NCBI GenBank assembly: GCA_022496205.1
Contig: WTXD01000086.1
Location: forward strand, 27,062 to 91,061
Direction of reading: 5' to 3'
Source of the DNA: Gloeopeniophorella convolvens
Lineage: Eukaryota > Basidiomycota > Agaricomycetes > Russulales
DNA: 64,000 nucleotides
The translations under genes were made by a program, and so were the position numbers. Shown piece by piece: positions 43,357 through 54,002 of the stretch; position 1 is the stretch's first letter, and every line of letters starts with the position of its first letter. The notes under the pieces are model-generated. The model was not told the DNA's origin, did no database searches, and worked only from the letters and a program-made list of their open reading frames with translations.

Positions 43357-45582
43357 TTAGACCTCGGAGGCCTCCAAATCACCGGTGCCTTTTTCCAAGT
43401 CGCTCCCGGTGCCTCCAAGCTCGAAGTCATCAGAAGGGAGATCGTCGAGACCGGCGCCACCATGGACCGGGGTTTGCATGCTGGAGGCTGGCCCATCCTG
43501 CCCGCCGGTAGCGTCAGATGCGAAACCGTGACCGGGCGTGGTGAGTTGATCGCTTTCGGAAGGTGCATCCGGTGGCGAGGGTCCAATGGACGGCGCGGCG
43601 GGTGCGGCGGGCGGGGGCGGGAACAGGGAGGGCGCGTCGCCGGTGGGGAGCAGGGCGGTGTCTAGTAGAGCAGCATTGGAAGGTGCTGCTGGGAGAATGG
43701 ATGGGAAGGAGTTGCCAAGGAGTTGCCAGGTGGCAGCCTCCGGAGTGGCATCTGGTGCAACGGGTGGGGTTGGGAGAGCGTTCAGGTCTGTGAATGACTG
43801 CATAAGTTCAAATGCGGCAGCTTGCGGGCTAGCGGGGACGGTGTCCAGGGAGCTCGCATCAGAGCCAGGAGTGCTCGGTGGAGGGGTGGCACTAGAAGCG
43901 ATGATGCGAGTGGAACCGCCGCTGGGCAGCCAAAGATCGGATCCGCTGGCGGAGTCTTCAGACTCGGGAGTGTCCCTGCGCGCAGAGAACACGGGACGCG
44001 CGTGGGGGCGCAGACGCTTCGATTGTCGCTCTTCAAGTCCTACGGGGGGCGGAATATTCTCCTTCTCGCCAGAGAGAGGACGGGGATTAGAGTCGCTGGT
44101 CGACTCGCTTTTGCGCTTGCGACTGTTGCGCGTCTTGCTTGCTGAAACATCTGGCTCGTCGCCGAATTTGATGAGAGTTCCGCCGTGATGATTCATGAAC
44201 TTGTCAAACGCTGTTTCTGATCGTAATATGTCAGCCTCCATGGGACATTGGGTATGCTACAGGTACGAACCTGTATTGTGAGACCGCGTGCCAGCTTTCA
44301 GCACTGCTTTTCCTGGAGCAGCATTGTCGACGGCGAGCTCCAGGCGGCACTCTCCCATCTTGATGGCCTTGGAGATCGCTTCCATCTTCTTGTTTGTGGT
44401 GATCTTGGACAGCGCCATCGGCTCCGTATCTGTCAATGGCCACCCGATTAAGACGACGCCATTGCTGTCAGGCGTCCCGGCCGCCCACTTCTTCCATTCG
44501 AAGCGCGGACAATGATCAAGACGCGTGACCCGCACTATAGATAATTAGATCTAGATGTATAGCACGCCATTGATTGATAAACTTACAGTACTGGGAGCGT
44601 AGGTCGGGCATGATTTCATCAGTCTTGAGTTTGCTTTTTACCTCTCCACCCTTGTTTAGTGCGGGTGGAATTACCGCCCCCGTCCCAAGTTCTGAAAAGG
44701 GAGCGAGAGATAAACAGTCAGGAAATACGTCTGATTCGATGAAGAACACAACTTACCATCTGTGGCATAACATTTTGCGTACCCGTCAAACCTATTTGCA
44801 AGAGTAGATGGATCGCACATGAGGTGTTGCTTGATAAAATCGCCGCCCATCGTAGATAATTGGAGAACCCATTCTCCAGAAGCTTTAGGGTCGGTGTGCG
44901 TGCCAATCAAGATATACTCGAAGTTGCCGCGATCGTGAAGATTCTGAAGCTAGATTCAATGTTCTTAATTAGTTCGCTCACCATATTGGAGTTAAATACG
45001 ACGTACCTCGATGCTGATCTTATCTGTCGTGGTTCGGATATCCTGTTGCTGCCTCTGCGGCTGCCCGACAACACCCGTGTCCCTCTTGTCACGGTTCTCC
45101 TGCAGGAGGCCGAGAAGAACGGCTTTGTCGTCGTCGGAGAGCTGTTTGTAGTCAGAGTTGCTGCAGCCTTTGATGATGCGGACGGCTTTAACAACAGCCT
45201 CGCGCTCATCGTCCTCAGTCCCTACAAAATTGCTATTGAGCGTAGGCATTGAGGACTAATAAAACTGGTACTTACATCGCCCATCCTCGACACGAGCGTG
45301 GCAGTAGCTGAATGCATTCTGTATCGAGGGGCGGCGGCGTTCCTTGAAGACCCGCCCACCGTGATGCACAAGAGTGCTTGCATATGAGAGGTGGATGTCA
45401 TTGGCATCCGCAAGATCTTCGATGATCTTATCAATAGCCTCCGCTGCAGCCATTACAGCCGCGTTGAGGTGTACTTTCTTGGCGGCAGCGACGGCACTAT
45501 CGCGCTGCCGCTGTTCATCGCTCTTCGGTGCGTTTGGTGCGCGCTCCTTTTTCTTTGAGTCTTCAGTGGTGTTAATTCCCAT
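43357..45582 (-). CDS. Passenger gene B of the KDZ element, unknown nuclear-type protein
   Basis: A gene of about six exons in which splice phases agree. ATG at 45582 starts MGINTTEDSKKKERAPNAPK; an earlier ATG at 45651 is possible, but a TATA box only about 45 nt above it makes the later start more likely. Exon 1 ends HHGGRVFKERRRPSIQNAFS then YCHARVEDGR. The following exons read WTEDDEREAVVKAVRIIKGC, LQNLHDRGNFEYILIGTHTD, ELGTGAVIPPALNKGGEVKS and RVTRLDHCPRFEWKKWAAGT. The last begins ETAFDKFMNHHGGTLIKFGD. The C-terminal 250 residues are Pro/Ser/Ala-rich and disordered, with basic clusters NSRKRKSES and RQSKRLRPH that look like nuclear localisation signals. No known catalytic domain is recognised. 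Its place inside the element suggests a role in transposition or in host interaction, but that is inference. Confidence 0.7.
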
Positions 45583-45692
45583 TGCAGGACAAAGAGAGTA
45601 GATACAAGTCACAGGATCGGATATGAGAGCGGGGACGGAGCAGAAAGACACTAGGAAGGGGGGGATGGGGACAGTATACTGCGGTCCGCGCT

Positions 45693-45700
45693 CTTATATA
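45693..45700 (-). promoter_or_regulatory. TATA box of passenger gene B
   Basis: Minus-strand TATATAAG lies about 110-118 nt upstream of the preferred ATG. The local context is GTATATAAGAGCGCGG. Confidence 0.5.
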
Positions 45701-45834
45701 CGACAGGGCTGGGCAAGGCTGGGCGAATCATCAACAAAAAACTGTACAGAAGTCGACGCGACGCGACGCGACACCAATGGCAAACAAACGGTCAAGAAGG
45801 AAATCAGAAAGACTACATAGGACCCCGGACAAAC

Positions 45835-47307
45835 TCACCGCACATCACATCCAGAACGTGAGTCTGTTTTCCTGCTGAAAACGATCCGCGCTAGCATGCA
45901 TACTCTGATCGGACTTACGGCGCCGCGCCATCGATATATTGCGCCAAAGCCCTCGCCGCGGGGAGATTCAGGCCGAGGAATGTTATGAATGCTTGCTCGC
46001 GCGTCCCCGGCATGCAAACCTGGCATATGGCCAAGACTTCCTCCGCAGAAGGGGACGGGTTGAGTACCGAGAGGAACTCAATGGCGAGGGGCGGCAACTC
46101 GGTCATTGGTTGGAAACGATAAGACCAGCCACGTTCCGGGAACGACGGCGGGTTGATGGATGGAGTGGGTTCGGGAGTGGCAGTGGGGGCAGCGGAGGCG
46201 GCGGTAGTAGTGGTGGAAGCGGCAGCGGTGGCGGCACGCGCGGCGCCAGGCACCGAGGCAGTCATGACAGATCTGCCACGATGGGTGGACATCGCCATCG
46301 TCTCCATGCGCGAAGCAATGCCGCTGGTAGGAGAGACCGGAACTTGGGCAGCAGTGGAAGATGAGGATGGGGGTGGCGTGACTGGGCGGGCAGACGAGCC
46401 AGCCTGCGCACCGGATCGCGGCGAGGCAACGGCACGAGCTCCCGCGCGAGAGGCAACACGACCCGGAGGGAAAGTCGCCTGTATGAATGAGTTCAGGGAT
46501 TCCCAAGACACGGGAGTCTCGCTGTCGTTAGAGGGGGATGGTGAGTCTTGCCGCGGGGGAGTGCTACTGTTAAGCGGGGGAGCGAGAGGGACTTGCTCCT
46601 GATTGTTCCCGGTATTGTTTCCAGCACGGCGAGGGACTACCGACTCCGTCCTCGGCACTGGCGAAGTGTTCAATGAAGCCGCGCTCAGATAGCGTGAGGA
46701 AACCGCCCGGAGACGCCAATCTTGCATGAACGAAGGGCCCAGATGGAGGCGGCAGATGTACTCGATGTCGGAAAGGCTGCTCTGAAAGATGCGCCGGTCT
46801 GACCTGAAGATGTTGCTGCTGTGGACGCGGATGTTGGTAGGGTCGAGATTGACTTGTTGGGGAGGGGACCTAGCCAAGCTCCGGTGTTGTTCCCCTTGGA
46901 ACAGCACGAGATGGAACCCAACCCCGCATAGGCGTTCCAGTCCTGTGCACTAAACATCATGAGGTATATTAGCTGCAATTGACGACAGGGGGGCGACCTT
47001 CACTCACCACGTCGAGGGCAGATTCAATCATCCTTTCTCGGATCCTGTTCCTGATTCTCGCGTCTCTGATGTATCCCTCATGAAACCCCTGAAGGGTTCT
47101 CGGATAGACGTTGTTGTCGCGAGACCAAGCATTGACCGCCCTGGCGATCTCGGCGGCGAAGGTAGGCTCATACTCCATCTCTGGGAACTGCGAGAGAAGC
47201 CTCACAACGATCTCATCGATGGTGGCCGGGTGTGCCGAGCCCCAGACAGGGTGCGGCACATCGCGTTGATCCTCGCCGTTGTTTTGATTTCCGCGGTCAC
47301 CAGACAT
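45835..47307 (-). CDS. Passenger gene A of the KDZ element, unknown protein
   Basis: Three exons: 47307-47008, 46949 to about 45919, and a 40-nt exon 45874-45835. ATG at 47307 starts MSGDRGNQNNGEDQRDVPHP, followed by a folded-looking segment (HPATIDEIVVRLLSQFPEME, VNAWSRDNNVYPRTLQGFHE, RIRNRIRERMIESALDV). Exon 2 continues CTGLERLCGVGFHLVLFQGE and then SLSDIEYICRLHLGPSFMQD. A long Ser/Thr/Pro/Ala-rich linker follows, and then a second ordered block (MTELPPLAIEFLSVLNPSPS, EVLAICQVCMPGTREQAFIT). A strong GTAAGT donor after DGAA allows a final exon ending RKTDSRSGCDVR; without it the protein stops at 45915. No family was recognised. It lies between the transposase and passenger gene B, in the same orientation. 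Confidence 0.68.
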
Positions 47308-48253
47308 ATTAGCGACGAGGCAAGAGTAGCGAAAGAAACAAAGTGGAAAGGACGGCGGGAGGCAAGCGGGAGGTGAACCTCAGATGAGTCGCTGCCAAGC
47401 ACCAGCATGGCGAGACTTTGTAAAGCAAACGGACTTGCGCCCTGATAACGACGGTGCACGTTTGGGGCACAAAGTATTGTAATGAGTCAAGTTAACATAG
47501 GCAATCCGCGTTCTGTAGCAGTGAGACGCACCAGAACCATATACACACGTGTGGTTCGAAAGCGACGACGCGAGCGATGCAGCTGCCTTATTTGTCCCCT
47601 ACGACAGCGTGCCAATCGAGTTGCTTCGTAGAGACCATGCAGGAACGACCAAGGTAATCGCTCTGTCTTGAGAATGCAGAGCTCGAGCATGGCGCGCTAA
47701 CTGGTGTACCAGACCGGTAGTAATTCCTGTTCGGCGTGAAGCATTGGCATGACAGGCGCTGAGCGAAGGCGCGCGTGATGCCATCATGCACCCATTCAGC
47801 ACGTCAGATGACCTCGTTATCTTGTCCAGGAGTTGGACAGGTACTTAGCTTAGAATCTCTCGAGCTGTATGCAGCAGCGTTGGGGGAGACAGGAGGTGGC
47901 AGCTGACAGACTTGTGCCGGGGTGTTGAAGTCGCATGGGAACCGGCGTACGACATCGTGCCGTGGTGCTCTCACATGAGACCAGCATATCACATGTACTA
48001 GAGGGTGCCGTACTAGATCACGTACAGCTACTGTGTCTGGCACAGCTCATGACTTCTCGCGCAATTAATGAGTGAACCCCACAGCGTGTCGCGCATCCTA
48101 GCCACTTCGCGTGCTCAAGCTCAAGCTGTGCCAACGAGCGACTTTGACGACTCAACTCTCTCTTCATTCTCTGGCTTTGGTGACCTACCGCGGCATCTCC
48201 ACATCATCTAGCGATTCAGTTTACAATGACATCTAGTACATGCTAACAGTACA
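47308..48253. other. Noncoding stretch inside the KDZ element
   Basis: About 950 bp between the start of passenger gene A and the end of the transposase gene. It should hold the promoter of gene A and the 3' UTR of the transposase. No conserved frame or repeat is visible. Confidence 0.4.
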
Positions 48254-51200
48254 TCAATCCGCGAGACTCAAATTCTCTAAGAACCCGTTAAAGGTATCGA
48301 GCTCGTCGCCAAGAAAATCATCTTCTTCTGCGTCAGCTGCCTCCTCAACTGGCGGGGCGGATGTTGATGCATCTGGTCCAACCGGGTCACCCTCAACGTT
48401 CGGTATGAGACCAAGGCCTCCTGTATAGTGCGTGAGTTGATAAATGCGACGTATGCACGCACGATGGATAGTATTCTGGCGGACGCGGCGCGCCAGAGAT
48501 TCTTCCACCTCCACAGCCAACGGAGAATTTGAGCCGCAGAGGCTCGAGACCGCGTCGTTATGCGCGCGCTCATTGCAGCCATCCAGTCTACGAGGCGCGC
48601 AATCTCGACGTTGAGACGTGTTCGCTCTTCTTTGGCACGCTCAATCTTGAGGGAGTGCAACGCGGCTTGCCTGTTGGTACTCTCCGCCCAGGGCTGCCGG
48701 CGGATATCCTCTCTGCCTTCTTGTAACAGTTCGAATTCTGCGAGGCTGCCGTAGGTGGATATGTCCCGCCATTCGAGCTGGGGGCGCCCAAGCTGCAACG
48801 CGGCTTCATTGTACTTCCGCAAAGCGGTTTGAATTGCCTTGCAGCGAGTCTTCAGGGACTTGTTGATATGCATACATAGTTTGTAGCCTCCATGAAAATG
48901 AACTTACAGGACTTCTAACAATATGAAAAGGGATGTGACACACCTGTTCCGGATAGTCCTGCCTTGTGAAGTTCAAACAGACGCGCTACCACAAGGCCCT
49001 CGAGCTTCGCGAGGGCCTTCTGGTACTCGCGGGTCGCCAGGTACTTCGCGGCCTCCTTCCATTCCGGCATGTCTGAGGTCCATCTGTTCGTCAACTTGTG
49101 CTGCGTCTCGAAGACATGCAGCTCATCTTGGATCAACTTGAGGTTCTCGAAAGCGTGCCGCACCATCAGGCTCCCGTCCTCTTCCAACTTGGAGCCGCGG
49201 GCGGCATCAGTCGTGTGGACAACAAGGGACTGATAGTAGATCTTTCTGGAGATAGCAATATGTAATGTTATTCAGTAAAGGCATAGCTGCGTAGTGAAAC
49301 CACAGACTCACTTCGCCTTCTCATGGAGGAGAAGATGCTCCATGTAGTTACATGCAAACGCGTCCTCTTGCGATTCAACTTGACGAGAAAGGAGGTACTT
49401 GCGCTCGTTCTGCATATGCTGGTGGTAGTTCGTATCTTCTAGAGTCTTACCCCTTTGTAGCGTTGCGACTACTTGGGGAAGCTCGTCGAGGATGCCATTG
49501 ATCTGCTCGTAGTTTCCTAAGAGGAAGGTCGCTGGCGTCCATGAGTATGCATGCTAAAGGCGATCCAGCTATCACTTACAGAGCTCCTGGTACTTATCGT
49601 CATCGTGCTGCTGAGCATACAAGTCGATAGCTTGGTGGCGATGGTATTCTGATGCGTATCGCGTGATGTTAGCAAGTCCGTTGAACGACGCAAAGATTCG
49701 TTCCGCTGTCTCAAAGTCTTCGATCCCGAAACCTGGCGTGAAAAGAGGATGGAAGGAAAGTTGGCAGAGACGCTTGTGTGCGTAGCCGTGGAACGCGGGA
49801 ACGACCATTCGGAGAGAACTGGCCTTGGCTTTGTCCGCAAGAGAACTTTTCAAAATGGTGGCGGTGAATGAGCAGCCGATGTCGTACCCAAGGCCCGGCC
49901 GAGCTGGAAGAACGTCCAGAAGCCGATTCACGACGGCGAGGGGATATTTTGCCCTGATAGACAGTGTCAATATTAGCTGCTTATAGGAAAGAAAATACTT
50001 ACAACTCTCCACTCTCGATCATATCCGTGATGAACCAGATCATCCCATGGCGGCAGGCAGACAAAAAGATGCCGGTCTGACGGTAGATGGACCACATGCG
50101 TTTGAGATTGTCATCCTGCGCCGCCTTCCACCGTTCGGTGCAGGTGGCATTATCGTAATCGCCATCAGCAGGCGTGGCTTCTGCGTCATCTTTGGACCAC
50201 GCCCTGGGGGCTGTCAGTTGAGCTTCTTCGTGCGCGGATCCGCGCGGAACCTATCACAGCTTAGCGCTAGGATATGGGTTGTGGAAGCATAGTCGCGTCG
50301 CACCTCTTTCCGAGTCGTTTCTTTCCTCGGCTTCACATTGTGCTTGAATCGGTCAACTTCATCCTCTGGGATGAAGTAGTCGCTCTTAAAGACTCGTGGA
50401 TCGGCGTTAGCACCATCTCGCATGCGGACACGCTTGAGGGATTGATTTCCGTCCATCACGCCCATCACTGACACGTCGAGCGGTTCCTCTTCCGGAAGCT
50501 GTCAAAGACTCGTTAGGAAGGGTCCATGCTAAAGGGAACATAAATATACCTGATTCTGGCAACAAGGGCAGGAGTGGGTGATCCGCCAGTTGGGATCTGT
50601 CCGCTTCAGAGCTTCCTGTATGCGAGCGCGCACCCCAGACTTGATCTTGAGGTACACGTCGAAGGTGTCGGAGAAGTATTGCCAATAGCTGCGTTGGTAG
50701 GTGATCTGTGAATGCGATTGAGAATAGGTCGGCTATAGCATCAAGCGAGGCGTGTGATAATGACATTATGGAAGTCACACAACACTCGCACCCATGCCTG
50801 GATGCTAAGACGTGGTTGGCGTACACGCAGGACGCGATAGAGCTCCAGGGTGCGCAACGTTATCGTGAAAGAAATGCGCGTCGGACTAGAGCTGAGGCAG
50901 CCCTGCCGAAGCATGTTCATATTGGGACACAGACAACCCGGAAGTTGAAGAAATGCGCGATTAGAGCAAAATTCTGAGGGAACCTATTGCATTAGTCAAC
51001 TGATATGCCGCGAGTCTCATCAGACGTGACTTACCGAACGCATCGATACACGGCAGCTGGAAGGTGTCAACGTCAGGGTACTGTGCCCGGCCAGCAGCCC
51101 CTTGATTTCTGAACAGAAGGTATGCGTCAACCAGCTCATCAATCTGACCCTCCCATTTTTCCTCGGCACTCCGAAGGCGACTGGACCACGTCTGCGCGTT

Positions 51201-51683
51201 ACGGTGCTTTTGAGATCTGGATTTTAGTCAAGAGGCGATATACAATGACAATAATCTGGGGTGGCATGTACCCGATATATTCCACCAGGTGCTCGACCTC
51301 ACCTCCTTCACCAGAGACTTCAAGCTCTGTGTCCAGTGGCACTTGTTCCCAGTCCATCGAGTCCTCGACTTGTGAACCGTTCATTTCTTTAGCTGGCGAT
51401 CCCTCGGATGCTTGTTGTTTCGTGCGCTTCATTCCGAGTGAAAGCCCTGCCAGACGATTGTCCGTGAACGAGAGAATGTGACAGGCGTTGCGGACGCACT
51501 AGCATACGCGCCCTTCACACGGTCGTCGAAAACGCTGTCGAGTTCTTCCTGCGCTTTTTGGTTCAAGCGTTGTGCGCGAAGCTGGGGGATGGAAGGTAAG
51601 GGACCGCCCGCTGGATCACGTATAGAACGCCTATGGAACTTGTGCGTCGATGCAACCTGCACCCTGGCTTTTCTGGGGGCCAT
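48254..51683 (-). CDS. KDZ (Kyakuja-Dileera-Zisupton) transposase, frameshifted near the C-terminus
   Basis: An RNase H-fold transposase that should cut and paste this element. ATG at 51683 starts MAPRKARVQVASTHKFHRRS; splicing of the first exons is unclear. Family blocks follow: RNAQTWSSRLRSAEEKWEGQ, AWVRVLCDFHNV, SYWQYFSDTFDVYLKI and DPNWRITHSCPCCQNQ. The core includes VMDGNQSLKRVRM (about 50456), GLGYDIGCSF (about 49886), VPAFHGYAHKRLCQLSFHPL and RYASEYHRHQ (about 49640), where the acidic catalytic residues are expected. The C-terminal part reads YQKALAKLEGLVVARLFELH and REDIRRQPWAESTNRQAALH. At a GCGCGCGC run (48562-48569) the frame is off by two bases. The family-like, acidic tail (LAVEVEESLARRVRQNTIHR, ending ENLSLAD at 48254) is in the shifted frame. 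The enzyme may therefore be damaged, or the run may be misread. Confidence 0.85.
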
Positions 51684-51785
51684 GTTATGGTTGGGAAGAG
51701 GAACGATAGTGGCGCCGCGGATCCTGCGCTGTGCGCGCATCCTGTTGATCAGTTACCCACGCTACCCGGCAGAATGTGGGTATAA

Positions 51786-52560
51786 GGGCTGGGCTCGCGA
51801 AAGGGGAGCAATGATCTACGCACCTGCAGCCACGAGCAGGCTGGGCAGTGATACGGGCTGGGCTGGCGCGTGACCCAGGGTTGCACGCGGGCGCACAACC
51901 CGGAAAAGACAGCAGGCTGGGCGGGAAACGGGCTGGGCGGGGAATGGGCTGGACAGGTGCTTAGGAACAGCACATGGACAAGCGGGGCAGGCTGCGTTGT
52001 GGGCTGGGCCCGCGCACGCGCCCACAAGGGATTTGGGCTGGGCAGAGAGGCGGGCTGGGCGTGTGCTCAGGGAATACCGGCGCGGGTCATCGCAACCATA
52101 CGGGGGCGAGCGGGCTGGGCTGCGTCGCCGGCTGGGCCGGCGCGTGCGCGCCCACAGCGCAACTCGACAGGCGACACGGGCTGGGCTGGGCGCGCGCATG
52201 CATGTACGCACCAAACAGGCCGGCCGGCGGGCTGGGCTGGGCGTGCACGTGCGCGCCCACAGCGCAACTCGACAGACGACGTGGGCTGGGCTGGGCGCGT
52301 GCATGCATGTACCAAACAGGTTGGCGAGCGGGCTGGGCTGGGCGCGCGCATACACGCACACACCAAACAAGTCGGCTCGCAGGCTGGGCTGGGCATGCGT
52401 GTGCGCGCCCGCAGTGCAGACTCCTCAGCAGGTTCAATGGGCTGGGCTCGAAAGACGTGCATACAGGATGGGAAGGAGTAGCTGGCGGGCTGGGCTGGGC
52501 GCGCGCGGGCATGCGTGTAGTACTAAACCAGGTCAGCAAGAGTGGGCTGGGCACGTGCAT
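51786..52560. repeat. GC-rich minisatellite array, right
   Basis: Repeats of GGGCTGGGCTGGGCGCGCGC mirror the left array. Longer units include GCGCCCACAGCGCAACTCGA then CAGRCGACRYGGGCTGGGC, repeated at about 52145 and 52255. Several apparent open frames on both strands are low-complexity artefacts. Confidence 0.85.
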
Positions 52561-52750
52561 GCACACACACATGCACGGCACACACGCAGGTCACGCGGAT
52601 AGGTACGGAGAAGCATCTCCGAATATGGAAATCTCAATGGGGCGGCCCGTGCGGGCTGCGAAATGGGTGGCTGATGACCCCAATTGGGTGGATATACACC
52701 CCCCTCGGTACCGGCCCAAGTCGATAAGTCAAAGTAGAGGGTCAGGTGGC
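52382..52750 (-). repeat. Right terminal inverted repeat of the KDZ element
   Basis: It is the reverse complement of 42235-42602 with only a few differences and ends GTCAGGTGGC at 52750. The sequence after it (TCATGCTTGCGG) differs from that outside the left end. Confidence 0.9.
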
Positions 52751-54002
52751 TCATGCTTGCGGCACCCATGCCCACACCAGCGCTCACTACAACCTACGCA
52801 TGCGCTGTCGCCCCGCCCCCGCCTGTTCTCGCGCCAACCGCCTCTGCGCACGCTCACAACCACATCACGCCGTGTACACACCGTATCCTTGTCCCCGCCT
52901 GCTCGCGACAGCGACCCTGCCCTTGTGTTACACTCAACTATACGTCCGAGATCCCTACCACTCCCTCGTGCCTAGGGTGGTAATTTCTCCTTGGTTTCTT
53001 CGTTTGATAACCAAATGGTGTATGGTTCGCGCTGGGCTTTCGTCCAATATTCTAAACCCCATTGAAACTCTTGCCAACCCTTCGCGGAAAATTCGGAACG
53101 TCCTCCGGGGTCAGGTGCGCCAGCTATTCGGTCGTCTACGAGGAACTGCTCTCCCGGACACCCTGCGCAGGCCAGCCCATCCCCAGGTTGAGAACGAGCT
53201 ATTCATATGCCCTGCATCTCGAGTGCCGGACTCACTCTCCTACCTGGTCGCTGCTGCGACGAAGGCTGAGCCTAGCACACCCATTCTCATGCTCCAAATA
53301 CCTGCGACGCCCCGCCTCCTACTTGTGCTCCCGGGCGACCTGCAAGCCTTCCGGAGGGACGAGCCGAGGGCGCTTCAGCTCTCCAGTGTTCAGTGTCCCC
53401 GATCCTGCAGACCTCGTGGGCGACGCATAATTCCACACTCTGAGGCCGCATTCTCCTATGCGCATGATCGTATCCCTGGCGCCTGTTCTCCCAGATGTTC
53501 TCCGGGGTTTCTGACACCGAACGCCTTCTTTGTGCGGATCGGCGCACTCCCGCACCCCGATATGGCTCACCAGGTACTATGTACCTCATACACATGCCCG
53601 GCGTCCCACTGCTGATCTCGTTCGACAACTCCCACGGTCACAGACGCATTTCAAATGGCCGTTGTCCTACTCCGCGCATGCCTGGCTCAAGGTATTTCGA
53701 TTGCTGTCGCCTGGTCCTTACAGCCGAAAGCAAAGCGTCAGGCTCCTTGCTGACGTCCGGCTGGGAAGCGATTTCTGCTGGTAGGTTACCCCACGCACGA
53801 GTTCTATAGGAATACGGTGACAGGGCTCATGATAAGGTCACAGGCGCTCGCGAGGCATCTAATTATAGATTTCGAATCGCCGCTCGCCGGTGGGCCGCGC
53901 CCTCATCGACATCAGGTGTTCATACACGCCGTCTAATGACTACATATACTTCCGCATCTACGCTGAGGAACGTCCAGTGACCCCTCCAACTTCCCAGCAG
54001 CC
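52751..54002. other. Upstream flank of Cys-cluster gene 1, part of a segmental duplication
   Basis: No gene is called in this 1.25 kb. Around 53080-53180 it resembles 59270-59330 (shared GTCAGGTGCGCCAGCT and flanks), so the duplication of the downstream gene pair reaches into this region. A 289-codon frame (52746-53615, +) lacks recognisable residues and begins in the transposon end. Confidence 0.45.

Larger units (their letters stand above)
42235..52750. mobile_element. KDZ-class DNA transposon, 10.5 kb, with two passenger genes
   Basis: The element is bounded by inverted repeats that start GCCACCTGACCCTCTACTTT at 42235 and mirror this at 52750. The outer 370 bp of the two ends are nearly identical (about three to four differences by eye). 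Inside each repeat lies a GC-rich array. Three multi-exon genes lie between, all on the minus strand: a KDZ transposase (48254-51683), an unknown gene (45835-47307) and another (43357-45582). KDZ elements are a known cut-and-paste class abundant in mushroom genomes and are often linked with TET/JBP genes; no TET/JBP gene was seen here. No obvious target site duplication flanks the ends (left ..GCAAGGTTT, right TCATGCTTGC..), although GCAAG recurs near both termini. The high end-to-end identity suggests a fairly recent insertion. Confidence 0.85.

Noticed and set aside
43586..44188. 200-codon plus-strand open frame
   Set aside because: It is antisense to the long last exon of passenger gene B, whose exons join in phase; GC bias explains the open antisense frame.
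46153..46602. Plus-strand Ala/Val/Gly-rich frames near 46.2-46.6 kb
   Set aside because: Antisense to the low-complexity linker of passenger gene A.
42235..52750. TET/JBP dioxygenase gene expected in some KDZ elements
   Set aside because: No His-x-Asp iron-binding motif in a plausible context was found in either passenger gene.
42225..52760. Target site duplication around the KDZ element
   Set aside because: The bases next to the two ends differ; only a short GCAAG similarity is found a few bases outside, which is not enough.
51974..52975. 333-codon plus-strand open frame in the right array and terminal repeat
   Set aside because: Low-complexity sequence that mirrors the left array; it runs through the transposon end into unrelated DNA.
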